From: Zantedeschia hybrid cultivar
Lineage: Eukaryota; Streptophyta; Magnoliopsida; Alismatales; Araceae
NCBI GenBank assembly: GCA_030544215.1
Contig: JARZZO010000009.1
Span: 49,843,129 to 49,907,128 of the forward strand
Direction of reading: 5' to 3'
DNA: 64,000 nucleotides
Positions 45,366 through 57,423 of the stretch are shown here, in pieces (the first letter of the stretch is position 1; each line of letters opens with the position of its first letter). The notes beneath the pieces were generated by a model. It was not told the origin of the DNA. It made no database searches and worked only from the letters and a program-made list of their open reading frames with translations. Position numbers and translations under genes: made by a program.

Positions 45366-47457
45366 TGTAAGGATTGAGGTTTCGGATCCAGTTATCGGGT
45401 CGGTTTCGTTGGCGCACCCCTTGGTTTGGGCCCTTATGGGGCTGGGGCATGGGCTATTTTGAATGGCGTCGGCCAAGGTGGACGCCATTTAGGAGCCATG
45501 CGGGGGTGCCACGTGGGCAAGTGTTGGGGCGCGAGTGTACAGCCCCAGTCTGATCGTCTGAATGGCGTCGGCCATAAAAGATGCCATTCAGAAATCTGCC
45601 AATGTACGACCCATGTCCTATCGTCTAAACGGCGTCTTCCTAGAATGACATGATTTAGGCTTGTTCGGTTTGACACCCGAGCCTTCCCTCATTTCCCTCA
45701 TTTCTCTCCCTCTCACTCTCTCTCCTCCCTCTCTCCGAACCTCTGACGTCCCCTTCCCCTTCTCCTTCCTTTCCTCTCCTCATTCCTCCACTCCATCAAC
45801 CTCCTACTCCTCACCACTACCATCACTATCTCCTCCGCGGCGCATTGTTCTCTGGACGGCGGCCGACGTCCCGGTAGAGTGACAACGTCCACGGCAGTAT
45901 CGGTGGCGGCTCGTGGCATGGCAGTTCGACGGCTTAGAACTTGGAGGAGTTCAAGTAACCGATAGGGTGATGATCTTCGTTGTATTTGCTTAAAATCATG
46001 CTTTTCCCCACTTTAAAGCATGTGTCGTGTGTGGAGGTTTTGAGTAGAAAAGCATGTTCTAAGGGGTTTTTGATGAAATTAGACATTTTGGTTTTTCGGG
46101 AAGTGAATCGGATTGTTGGGCCTCTTCCCTTATCTTCCTTGTGTTTTCTTGAGTGCTTTGGGGGAGAAGGAGCGACCCTCGGTTTAGCACCGGTGGAACA
46201 CAGTTTTTGGGCGTTAAATGGCGTCAGGACTAGGGGACGCCATTTAGAATGGCATCAAGACTAGGTGACGCGATTTAACAACCCAATTTTTCGGTTCCCG
46301 AGGCTAGTCTGGGATAAAGAGCTAAATAGCGTCGGCCATGGGCGACGCCATTCAGGCCAGTATTCATGGCCCCAGTTACTCTTCGAAATTTGAACCAGTT
46401 TAAGGATCTTGAATGACGTCGTCCACGGGCGACAATTCAAGACATAACCCCATTAATTCATGCAATCAACATGTGTTGACATTGTTAGATAGTTTGGTTA
46501 AATGCATGTTTGAAAACTTACTTCGAGGACAAGGATTTCTACGTGATCGAATCGCATTGTGTCACATTTTGTGCGATCGTGGACTTAGATGACAGTTGTT
46601 AGCGCTTAGGCACTCTGTGTCAGTGTGGGAGCGACACGGCGCCGGTGTGGGAGTGGTGGGGTGACGCCTAGAGATAGGGTCACCTGGTGTACCCCGAGGT
46701 ATAGCTATTACCGGTGTGGGAGTGGTACTTTCGGAGTGTCACTCGTGCTGGGGGAGGCAGAACCACCTAGAGCTAGACAGCCCGGAGTAGCCAGCGTACT
46801 ATCCGAGGGGTTGCTGTTTGGTCCCAACAGGTCGGTGTTTTTCACGTTCGGCTGCGTGGTTTGTGAGTTTAGCCGAAACGCTGGTTTTGGATTCTGTGGT
46901 GGAATGGTTCCAGAATTGCGTATATTGCATTTACAAATGCATGTGTTTTATAACGGAATTTGGGAATCTTTGGGAGTTGTATTTACTGCTTTACTTATTT
47001 AATTGCCTATATTTGTGTTGTTGCACTTTTGGGTGCGTGAGTGGGTGGTGGGGATCGGAGGATCCCTACTGAGTCCATTTCAGTAAGACTCATCCCTGTG
47101 ATTTTCAGGTGAGGGTTCCAGGCAGGCGTAGCGTGGAAGGTTCTGTCTTGGATTGCGTGCCAGCAGCCACCTGTCCCGGATTTTTTATGCCCCGATGTAG
47201 TTGTTATTTCCTTTTCAGGCTTGTACGCATAATTATTTCTTTTCAGTTGGAATATGTAATTATTTGCTGAGTTGAGTCAAATTGTAATAATTTTTAATTC
47301 TTGCACTTCTTTTACAATTTGATGTGTTGTGGAATGTTTAGCTTAGTTTATCATTTATTTTCCTGACTTATCGAGATCCTGATTTGGTTCCAAATTTTAA
47401 TGATTTGGTACCCATTTAGTAATCGGATCCCCAATTATAAGGTGGCGGGTCGTTACA
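45366..47457 (+). mobile_element. Solo A-family LTR (short sub-family)
   Basis: 2,092 bp, TGTAAGG...TTACA, flanked by perfect AATCT duplications (45361-45365 and 47458-47462), no internal region. At least seven GGCGTC-N10-GACGCC dyads are visible, for example 45461-45490, 45558-45591 and 46212-46245. It has one G-box near 45510 in place of two. Confidence 0.9.
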
Positions 47458-47462
47458 AATCT

Positions 47463-47685
47463 GATATTGGCTTCTTACTGTCACGAGTATATTATAACCC
47501 CCAAATGAATCCTCCAACATTTCATCATCTGTAATTACATTAGTTGGGGAGTAAATCATTGTAGTACATACAGCCTGCATGTGTTTGGACAAGGTGACCT
47601 GCTAAACCCTGATGCATCAAAGTATTAGGACAATGAAGAAAATGATGCTACTCAGGATTTCCCATCCATCTTTCATTTTTCTTGC
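47463..47685. other. Spacer between solo A LTR and E2
   Basis: About 220 bp of unique sequence, the right part of the original spacer between E1 and E2. I see no gene or repeat in it. Confidence 0.5.
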
Positions 47686-48680
47686 TCAAGCAAGTGATCA
47701 CAGTAATTACATTAGGAACATGGATGATCCATTCATGATGCCAAATAATTTCAACCTAGAGAGCAGTAGCTACACGCGTGTCTACTGGGACCAATCTCAA
47801 ATCAGCTATGAAGATCTGATGAATAATAAGGAGAATTCAATTTGAGGCAAAACTGCAAGTTATTTCAAAATGCAAAGCATTCAAAATACATCCTATGCAT
47901 TAGAGACAATGTCAATATATGAAATAAAAATACAAAATGAACTTGAATATACATATAAAGAGCTATATACCCAAATGATGTGCATAATTGCATATTCTAA
48001 TATGACAACATCAAAGGTAACAAACAATAACCATCTTATGAAAGACATATCCAAAAAGAAGGAAAAATCTGTATTATGATCCTTGTCCATTTTCATGGTC
48101 AGTTTATGGCTCATACTATTCCATAATTTGAGATTTTTCATGTCTGTCTGAAGCAAAACCAGCATGCACTTGGTCCTAGATTCATTGCCAGTGTAGCCTT
48201 AGAAAGAAGACAGCTGATTACATTTGATCTACGGGTGGATAATATAACTTCAAGTTTGAGAACACATTTAATGGACCGATGCTCCCAAATTTTCCTAGAC
48301 TAGAAGCTAAAGGAGTGAACCAAGCAGAAAAGCCAAATAAAATGTTATAAGTAAATTTGTACTTTTTTTGTCTTCTTTATTCAAGCCTTAGTAGCTATCC
48401 ATGTGAGGCCCACACTGGAACCCCCACCTATGGTTATGTTGGTTTGGGAATTTGTACAAGTAGAGTGAAGGAAATAACCACACTTAATAAAAATCAATTG
48501 AAATACCCATGATTTCACTTACAACAATTATATTCATTAATTTCACGATAATGTACATAGCTGATATAGAGTACATGTCCCAAAAAGAGAGACTATCAAT
48601 TTCATCAAAACAAAAAGTACAACTATGAAACTGACAGCAGTCTCTCGTTGATCAAACTGTTTCACATGACTCAAGTTCCC

Positions 48681-48685
48681 ACCAC
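48681..48685. repeat. Target-site duplication of solo LTR F (left)
   Basis: ACCAC; identical copy at 49951-49955. The empty site is visible in E1 near 20630. Confidence 0.87.
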
Positions 48686-49950
48686 TGTAGACACGCTAAT
48701 TTTGACATCATTTTGAGTAAATTTCATATCATATAATAATGCCTCAAAATGGTCTGATATTTAATCCTTAGTTAATTTTTATTAATCTTTCTGGATTAAT
48801 TATCTAAATGACATCAAGTCAGACAGACATAATTTAAGTTTATTAAAGAAATTTATTTTAACTCAAATTTTTAATCAAATATGAAGGATTCTAAAAGACG
48901 TCGACATGTGAAGACGCCATTTAGGGTTTTATTTCTTATTTCGATTATTAATATAATTTTAATTAATTTATTAATAAACTAAAAGACGTCTGCTAGGCAC
49001 GACGCCATTTAGGTTTCCTAAACTGATTCTGCTTCTTCTTCTCGATGTTTATCCTTATCTTAATTAAGCTAAAAGGCGTCTCTCTTGGGCAACACGTTTT
49101 AGTTAATTACAGATAATGATGAATTAGGCTGTGTTTATCTATTTCTTAGTTAGATTGGCTCCAAATTCCTTCATGTTAATCTGTAAGTAACCGCGGATGC
49201 ACAAACTTAAGTCTATAAGTACACAAGCTTATGAAGAAGAAAAGGTTAAGGATTTTAAGAAAGAGAAGACGTCCAAACGCTGAAGGATCGAGGCGCTGCT
49301 ACTACTTCCAAGAGTCTTGAAGTAAGATTCGTCTTCTCTTCGTCCTTTCTTCATCCATTCAAGAACCAAGACTTTCCAGGGGCCATCCAACTCAGTTCTT
49401 CTTAATTAATATTCTCATATTTTCATCACGTTAGCATATTATTTCATAATCTCATCACATCACTCCATGCAACACACACTCACTAGCATTATTTTCCAAT
49501 CCATGTGTTAAGGGGTTTCAAAGACCACAAACAAGTGAGTTCATTTGTTTAAGTTGCATGATTAAAATCATTATTAGAATAGATACTACCGCTATTTGAG
49601 TTCTTATTATTCTTTCCCTCTTTCTCTTTTTCTTTCTTTCCACTTTCTGCAAGGTACAAAAGGAGATCAAAAAAAAGAAATCAACAAGGAAATCTGGATG
49701 ATTCTCAAAGCCTCATAAGCATCCAAAGCAAGAACAAAGTCAGAAGGGCTCTTTTTCTTCAGCCGACTGAAGGAGGAGAATCAAGAACCTCAACATCTCC
49801 CACGTCCAAAACAGGTAAGCGATCAATCCTTTTCTTTTGGAATTTTTTAGTCAAAAGTTTCTAGCAATCACATAGTTTTTAATAGGTTTATTTGTCATTT
49901 AATCAACAAAATTTTCATGATAATCACACATCACTATTTGAGCACTCACA
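48686..49950 (+). mobile_element. Solo LTR F (Tat/Ogre-like ends)
   Basis: 1,265 bp, from TGTAGACACGCTAATTTTG to GAGCACTCACA, with perfect ACCAC duplications and no internal region. Its first bases resemble the sense start of element B's LTR (TGTAGACACCGATTTTGG). A TATA-like TATAAG is at about 49214. It carries three 34-bp dyads (48891-48924, 48979-49012, 49069-49102) like those of family A. Confidence 0.82.
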
Positions 49951-51891
49951 ACCACCTCCACCACTGACACCTCGTGACTCTACTACCCACATGAAACAAA
50001 ACAAATAAGAAAAAGAGCGGCAGTGAGTCGTATGCCTCATATAGGATCCTCCATGAGCCTAGCAATTCTCTACGAATCAAAATACATGATTTAGGAGCAA
50101 TATATATGAATCACGTATGAAATAAACTATGAATTGCATAAGCATGGACATGATATTAATTTTAAAATAATAATTATGCAACCATCATAAAAACACTTAA
50201 CATACAGTTTTGTTTCTTAACAGTAATCAAACTAAAAGCGACAGGGTCACCAACATCACTAGTATAGTCGTATGCTTTGAAAGAGTGAAACTCAGCCAGG
50301 TATCTGCATGTTAACCTTATAGGGTGCTACCTCCACAATAGGTGAGGCATGTTAGTAGGACTAATCGGTCTTAACGGTTCATAAAATCGTAAAGTCCCAA
50401 TTATAAGGCTGCACGTGGTCCTGACATATCTCTCGATATTATGGTTGGGCTAACTTTCTGACCCTTATTCCGACAAGGGTCTCAGTCATAATGAAGGAGA
50501 AATAACAACTAGTGTGAGGTGTCGCCCTTCCCAAATTAATAAACAGTCTTATAGTCATACAATTGTACAGACATATAGTCTTACAATTATGCAGTTATGA
50601 CAGTCTCACCGTCATATAGTCTTATAGACAGGACAATTGTACAGCTATACAGTCAAATAGTCGTAATAGTTGTATGGTCATGCAATCATGCAATTACATA
50701 ATAATACCATTGCACAGTCATCACACAACCTACAGTTATAATAGTTGTACACTAAGTTAGTTAACAATTATATATTAAACAATTGTGTATCACGTAGGCA
50801 TAATCCTTAAGAAAATCACGTACACAATATATGCATATCATGTCATGCTTACTGAGTAAGAAATACCTACAAATACCATACCTTCTCTAGTTTCATATTG
50901 AAAACTATGACATGCAGTATACTTAGAGTATAACACTGCATATATGTATACACGTCAATCCCCTACTAAATTAATTGATTAAATGTTAGACACATATGAC
51001 ATAGACCGCTCAGCCGTAAACTATAAAATAGAAATAAAATCATTTTAGACACTTCCATCTTTATGCAATATGCAGCCCAATAAAGTTCAGAAAAATGCAC
51101 CCCGAGATACCTTCACAGTTATAGACAACACAAGGCCCACTTCAAGCCTTAAATAGAAGATATAATACCACTTGAAACCCTACACCCAAGTGATATGTAA
51201 ACCTATCCACAAATAATATGCAAACCTATCCACAACTGATAGAAAAACCCATTCACAAAACCTGTCCAATACAGGGTATAAGATCACCTATAAACTAGCC
51301 TTAAAGGATATGAAAACTATTCATAAAGGACATGAAAACCTACCCACAATTGACCCTTAATAGTACATGAGTCAACCCAACAATAAACTGTTCATTCAAT
51401 ATCAGAACCCCATCGTTTTACTGTGAACACTTAGTAAAAAGGACAGTTCTACTGCAAGGACGCAATCTCTATAATAATTTCATGTTTAATTGTTGCCCTA
51501 GATACAAACCTACTAAAGGCAATCCATAGAAACTCAATTTTGCCTCTTTCTTTGCCTAAACAAAATGTCAAACAATAGCTCCTCTTGTTGGGGACTACAA
51601 TTCCACTCCTTATAAACCAACACATAAAATTTAACATCAAAAGAAACATTGGACAATACCTCTGCTGTTAAGAGACTATGATTCTCATCTTAATTTGGGT
51701 GAAAAGACACCCAAAAGACAACAAAGCGAAGCCGCATAGAGAAGGACTAGGTTCAAGTCTCCTACCTTCTCTTGACAGCCCAAAAAGTCCCCTAAAGCTA
51801 CTAGCTTTTAAGCAAAAAGACACCATCAACAGTAAAAACCCTATAGCATGCCACTGTAGCAATAGGCCCCCCTCTCTCTCTCTCTTTGCAA

Positions 51892-51936
<45 letters not shown>

Positions 51937-52140
51937 TTTTTCTGTTTAGGACGAATAGCCCATATGGGGCTTTGTTTTAGTCTCCCCCTCCTCTAAAGAG
52001 GAGGTGTGAAGCTTCTAAGCGAGAGGATAGTGTTGCTTCCCTCTATTGGACTTGGGCTTGCCCATTAATAAGGTCCCATAAGACCTTAAATCCTTCTCTT
52101 AACAGGGTTTTTAAAACCTCTATACCACATCCCATTAAAT

Positions 52141-53099
52141 CAAACCCAATAAACATCACAAATTTTCATAAAATTTCACACTTGTCTATCAACTAGTTTT
52201 ACACCCTATAAGTTCATAATTATGTCTACACTTTCTCTATGTTTAAGTATATACCCCTAATGCTTTCTATTGGAAAATCAAATGCCTTTCTTTAAGGGGC
52301 ATTAGTAAAAGTTATTAAGAAATGTTTACTCCTTTTCCTTGGGTTCTTCTAGGAAACTCTAAGGTTTCACAGTTCATCTGTCAAATTATAAGTCTTGATG
52401 CACGAGAACTTGTGAGAACCTAATGAAAATGTTATAAGTAAATTTGTACTTTATAGACTTCTTTAGTCAAGTCCTAGTATAATTGCCCATATGTGGTATT
52501 ATGTCTTGATGCTTAGGGTTTTCTCAGAAACCTAAGAAAACAAAGTATTTTATCCTTTATTTTTATTGTTTTTAACTAGAAGGATGAAATGAAGGGAATA
52601 TCTAGTAATTATTCCATAACTTTGAAGCTGAAGGATTATTTTCCATCTATATGTCGCAGGATATATATTGACAATGGCAGGATGGTGCATTTATTTCTCA
52701 TAGAATTTTTATGGAGAAGGTTTCAGCCATATGTACACTGACTATTCATTTGAACATCATGTTGTTTAAGCAAGTTTTATCTATATAAACCATGATGCAT
52801 CATAGACATGAATATGTTCGTTGAATGCATACAAAAAGAAATGCACATTACCTTTTGGTTGTCTTCCCAAGACCAAGAGAAAAAAGTAGTAGCAGGGACA
52901 ACTCCCACAACAACCACAATGCGGCCCGCAGCAGCACACCACCAACTCCAACAAAGGGTTGCAACAACAAAGGCAAGGCAAGCGACAACAACAAAAGTAG
53001 CCCCCACAGGAGCACCTAGGGCAGGCAGCCAAAGTGCCAAAGGTTGCAGCAGCAAAAGTTAACAAAAGCAACACCCACTAGCAACAGTGGGGGGGGACC
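52141..53099. other. Unassigned region with a third E scrap
   Basis: No gene recognised. About 52427-52500 repeats an E sub-block (ATGTTATAAGTAAATTTGTAC), so a further partial copy of E is present. 52890-53075 is CAA/GCA-rich low-complexity sequence. Confidence 0.5.
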
Positions 53100-53179
53100 A
53101 AAGGAGGCTTACGGTTCCCTTGTTCTGAACAGGGGCATAGCCAGGTCGAGAGAGAGAAAGAAGGGTGTGGAAGAGAGGA

Positions 53180-53760
53180 AACCCCCACCGGTGACTAAGG
53201 TTTTAAGAGAAAGAAAAAATTGAGAAACAAGAAAGACAGAAGTGTGTGGTTGAGAAAGAGAGAGAGAGAGAACTAGTGAGGGGGTCCCACCAGTGCCCCC
53301 CCTCCACCGGTTTCTCTTGGACACCCAACCGGTGGGTGGGAGTTATTTTAGTAAAAAAATAAAATAAAGAAAGGGAGACGAAAAGAGTAAAAAGAGAAGG
53401 AAAAGAAAGAAGAGAGAGGGGGCTACCGATGGGGGGGAGGGTCCCACTAGTAACCACCCCCCACAAGTTGCCTCCCCACCGGTGGGGGGTTGGCTTCTAG
53501 AAAAGGAAAAAAAGAAAAGAAGAGAAGGAAAGAGGAAGAAAAAAAGGAAAAGAAAAGAGGAGGGGGGGGGGATGACCGGTGGGAGGGTCCCACCGAGCAA
53601 ACCCCCCACTGATGACACTCATCGATGGGGGTGCCACCGGCCCCCCTCTTACTCTCTCTCTTTCTCATACGCATCACTCTCTCACCTCTCTCTCTCTTTA
53701 AATGTAATTTAAAAAAAAGGAGGGAAACCACCTGTGGGGGGTCTCACCAGTGACATAACC
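53180..53760. repeat. ~150-bp tandem array, purine-rich
   Basis: At least four decayed units anchored on GTCCCACC-like motifs at 53284, 53441, 53587 and 53741 (spacing 157, 146, 154). Each has a CACCGGTGGG-type palindrome and a long purine run (GAAAAGA). Minus-strand open frames rich in Ser, Leu, Phe and Pro follow from the repeats and are not called as genes. Confidence 0.7.
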
Positions 53761-53794
53761 TATCCCTCTCCCCTAGTTGGCTCCTCCATGCCAC

Positions 53795-53802
53795 TATAAA
53801 AA
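53795..53802 (+). promoter_or_regulatory. Possible TATA box
   Basis: TATAAAAA after a pyrimidine-rich stretch and before a GA-rich leader-like sequence, as in many LTR promoters. The ends of any such LTR could not be found. Confidence 0.3.
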
Positions 53803-54159
53803 TCCCTCAAGGGGGCTGCTGCAAGGGGGAGGAAGAGAAAACGAGGAGAGACCTTGTGAAGGCTTTGAAGGAATTCTTTTGTGCTATCCACTTATTGTTT
53901 TTAAGGCAAGAAGAAGGAGCATCATTTTCTTTTGTTAGGCTTACGTGAATTCACTCATATTGGTTGAGTAATACTTTGTACAAGTCCATGCTTCTTAGAC
54001 TTTGAATTGTATGTAATGGCTTATAATCATTTGAGTCATTCATGTTGAAATTTTTATTAAGCGGGTGACTATGTGCCACTAATCAAATGAACTTTATAAA
54101 TCGTGATTGAACTTTAATTTTATGGACATAATAAAATTACCAAATATTCTTGTTAACGA

Positions 54160-54780
54160 ATTATTGCAATCACATAAGACCTTGATTAAATAACCGTGTT
54201 GGGTCATTTAAAGGATCCTTAATGGTTTTAAATGAAACTTACTATGAGCCACACGAAAATACTCAATGGACCATTAGTGTGATTTGCTTAGAGCCATGTT
54301 AAAGCACACCCAAAAGGTCATATTATCCTTGATAGATTTTTGTTAGACCTGTCAGTAGCCTTTAGGTTCAAGGATACCTTAAGGTTATCCACATTCACTA
54401 AAGGATACTTATTGGATTTAAGGTTCCTCAATAATTCCTACGTGGATCTGCTAATGTCCTTTTAAATATTTTAAGCATCCTTTAATGATTCTAAAAGGGA
54501 GCGCCATAAACGCATCGCCCCGATGTGCATCCTTTTCAGTATCCTTTGAGGATTTTGAAGGAATGAGCAAGCTTATTATCCAAATGCGCATCCTTTTAAG
54601 TATCCTTTAAGAATTTTAAAGGGAATGTCATTGACATGTCAACGAAGTATGTAACCTCTAAATAACCTTTAAGGATGTCAAAATGAACTTAATGCTGACG
54701 TGTATCCTTTAAGAATACAAGGCCACTTAAAGGGGCATAAGTGACTTGTTTCAAGGTTACTTGGCATAATAAGTCATGGC
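54160..54780. repeat. AT-rich hairpin array (ATCCTTTAA type)
   Basis: Repeated ATCCTTT...AAAGG blocks roughly 60-70 bp apart; the clearest is CCTTTAA-GAATT-TTAAAGG near 54605. The arms are short and the loops vary. No coding signal. Confidence 0.5.
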
Positions 54781-55400
54781 CTCGACTTATTAACTTAAAC
54801 TTATAATGCATTAATGTGTGACTTATATTTAACGACATCTTCAGATAATTAATCAAGGGTTGTCAATCATTTGATTGATGTAATTAACACTAACTAAGGT
54901 CAGTGAGGAGAGGTCAAATTAACATATCTACACACCCGATCCAAAATGCTAGACTCTCTAAGAACTCATTCCAAGTTCTCAAAGTCTACCCTAAAATAAA
55001 ACACAAAAATTAAAGCGCGAGGGTTTAAAGTCTCCCTTACATCCCCCACACGTGCTTAAAATAATCTCATGAAAGATTTGGCAAGAATCAGTTTTGTCAT
55101 GTATATTTATTCAGACAGTAGCCACGACATGGAACTAGTTTAAATCAGAGTGCCCAAATTGCACTAACCACCACTAAAGGGATCCTAGTCAACTAACTAA
55201 GTCTTGCCACGTATAGGTGGAAAATCACAATGGTTTGGCTCACTTAACCCTGTGACTTGATTGATGGAGTTAGCAAGTTCAAAAAATTCATTGAACTGTG
55301 GGATCCAAAAGAGTATATTACTCAATGACTTCAATCATTACTTTTGTTTTCATATATTGAACAGTAGACAAATCAAACGACCAACTACTGCATTCCTTTT
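54781..55400. other. Unassigned sequence
   Basis: No gene, repeat end or conserved element recognised here. Confidence 0.4.
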
Positions 55401-55989
55401 TTAGATGCAACAATCAACATGCTTCAATATAGTAATACTTGAGCTAGTTATCAATAGAGAAATAATTGAGCTAATTACAAGTACTGAAAGTTCACTTCTT
55501 ATCATATGAGTTGTGCTGGTAGTTGTTGAGGATTCATCAATCATGTTTTCTTCCTTAACTTGCTTACTTTCAGATTCATGCATGGTACCCTTTGGCATTT
55601 TGTCTGAAGTAACATATGAGCTCCATGTCGACTGAGAGTTCACCACTGCTAATGGATTGATAACAAATCCACTGTTAAGTTGAAAACCTTGCTTTTCCCA
55701 CTTGAAAGCATTTCCAATTCCCTTGTCCACAGTGTTACGCCACTCCAGCCAATGGTGAGGTTCTAGAGATTGAAAGCCTAGAGGAGTATCTGCCATCATT
55801 TCTCATCCAGAACTTTGAGCTCAAGAATACTGCACCAAGAATTTCGCAACAATGTACTGAGGGATCAATGCTAGGCATTCTTCCTAAAGTCATGGCCAAA
55901 TCATAGGAGATCTCATCCAGTGCCATCTCAAGACCATGAACTCTTGTCTCCAGTGAATGTATACCATTTTGTGAGTTCCCAATGAATCT
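55401..55989 (-). pseudogene. TORTIFOLIA1-like gene fragment
   Basis: On the minus strand, a splice-acceptor-like tract ending in CTAG at 55990 is followed by RFIGNSQNGIHSLETRVHG, MALDEISYDLAM, GAVFLSSKFWMRNDGRYSS and then, in another frame, RNTVDKGIGNAFKWEKQGF and GFVINPLAVV. These match my memory of the C-terminal region of plant TORTIFOLIA1/SPIRAL2-like proteins, which bind cortical microtubules through N-terminal HEAT repeats. The frame switches between 55799 and 55735. No HEAT exons are found in the 900 bp upstream, where copia LTR G begins. I infer a broken fragment of one or two 3' exons. Family assignment is from memory and not certain. Confidence 0.55.
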
Positions 55990-56896
55990 CTAGGAACAAA
56001 AGACAAATTAAAAATATGCAATTAGCAAGTACAAGAGTAGATATAAACAAACATAAAAACTAGCCCATGTTGAGTTACTAGAAGACATCCCAAACATAAA
56101 AGCAATGTCATTCTCACTCACCATGTGCACAAACATGATGTGATTTGGACCTTGAAGAAACTAAAAGACATCCCAAATCACAAAACCAATGTCGTTCCCA
56201 CTTACTAGGTGCACAAGCACCATGTGCATGCATCAATACATGGCAAGCATAACCTTGCCAACCTAAAGCACTAAAAACAAACCAGCTCCATTCCCATACC
56301 AATATCCTAATCCAACCGCGCAGCCAAAATCTTTGGATTGTGCAAGTGGCTTTTTCTGACGAAATCCCACATTTCGTATCAAATCAAGGGGCGCACAATG
56401 TCATAGAGGCCCATGCCCTAAGTGGGTCAGACTTATCACTTGGACACAATAATTGCATCCATACTTTAGAGAGTAATTGATGTGAATTCAAGTCCAACAC
56501 AAGTTTTGTTGTGCTCAGAAGCTTCCCAGAACCCGTTTGAGGTGTAGAGCATTCTTAACGGAATCTGTAGGTATTTTAATTGACCCCATTTGGAGCCCGT
56601 TTAACATATTTTTTATTTTTCTGAATTTTCGGTGTGTTTTTCTATTCTTCAGGAATTTTTAATGCAAATTTTCATAATAATTATCTAGTTAGAGCAATTG
56701 AGTCTGTCTTAGAGTTAGGTAGTCATGTTTAAGTCAGAAAGATCCTAAAACATGATATATATGTATGTATTATGTCTTTTTAATTTATGGATGAATTTTA
56801 GAACTAATTTCAATTATTTATGGTGTTCTTTATGTGTGACGAAGATGACAACCCTATGATGAGGTTGAATCTACCCTGCGATTGCGTCGTGTAAGA
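55990..56896. other. Possible intron or flank of the gene fragment
   Basis: About 900 bp with no recognised coding exon. It contains an ~82-bp tandem duplication at 56081-56226 (units start with AGACATCCCAAA). Confidence 0.4.
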
Positions 56897-57418
56897 TGTG
56901 TAGGGTTTAGTGAAACCCCGAGATCTCGTTTGCAGCGGAAGAATAAACAAAAATGGATCCCAAAAGCCACACACTGGGCTCCGATCAATGCAACAAATGG
57001 ATCTAGAAGTTTTCGGGTTTTCACCTGCATAGAACATGTCATTCTACGAAAGTCCATGCCAATCTCCTCGAACGCAAAGCCGTACAAGCATACAACCTCT
57101 AGAGTTAGATCCACACTGATCCTTTGCAGCAACGGTACCTTTCTCCTTGAACAGCGTAGAGCCTCGGATCTACCACCTCGATGCGCATGCATCAAGACCG
57201 AGAGAGAGGGGGAGAGAGAGGCGAGATGTGCTTTGAAGAGAAAGGGGGTAGGGCGTGTGTGTACGGCTGCTTGGCTCCCTCTACCCCAAACCCTAGACCA
57301 TTAGTTAATATATATATTATTAGCCCATTTCTAAAGAACCCTAATAATATAGGTATTGCCTATATGCCCTTAATATTATTGTACATATACTTTTAAGCCT
57401 TTTAATGATTCTTTTCCT

Positions 57419-57423
57419 AAAAG
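57419..57423. repeat. Target-site duplication of solo LTR (left)
   Basis: AAAAG; identical copy at 59520-59524. Confidence 0.88.

Larger units (their letters stand above)
47686..52140. repeat. Segment E2, interrupted by solo LTR F
   Basis: Second direct copy of E: 47686-48685 matches 19645-20630, and 49956-52140 matches the rest of E1. Diverged by many substitutions and indels, so an old duplication. A (CT)n(CA)n microsatellite is at about 51871-51937. A small plus-strand frame (47690-47845; NMDDPFMMPNNFN, SYTRVYWDQSQISYEDL) is readable in both copies, though E1 has a stop in it. Possibly an exon remnant; I do not know the family. Confidence 0.7.

Noticed and set aside
19645..52140. E1 and E2 as the LTRs of one large element
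   Set aside because: Ends are not TG..CA, no primer site follows E1, no polypurine tract precedes E2, and only ~310 bp would lie between them.
53343..53731. Several overlapping minus-strand frames rich in Ser, Phe, Leu and Pro
   Set aside because: They read through a tandem purine/pyrimidine array and have no protein family features.
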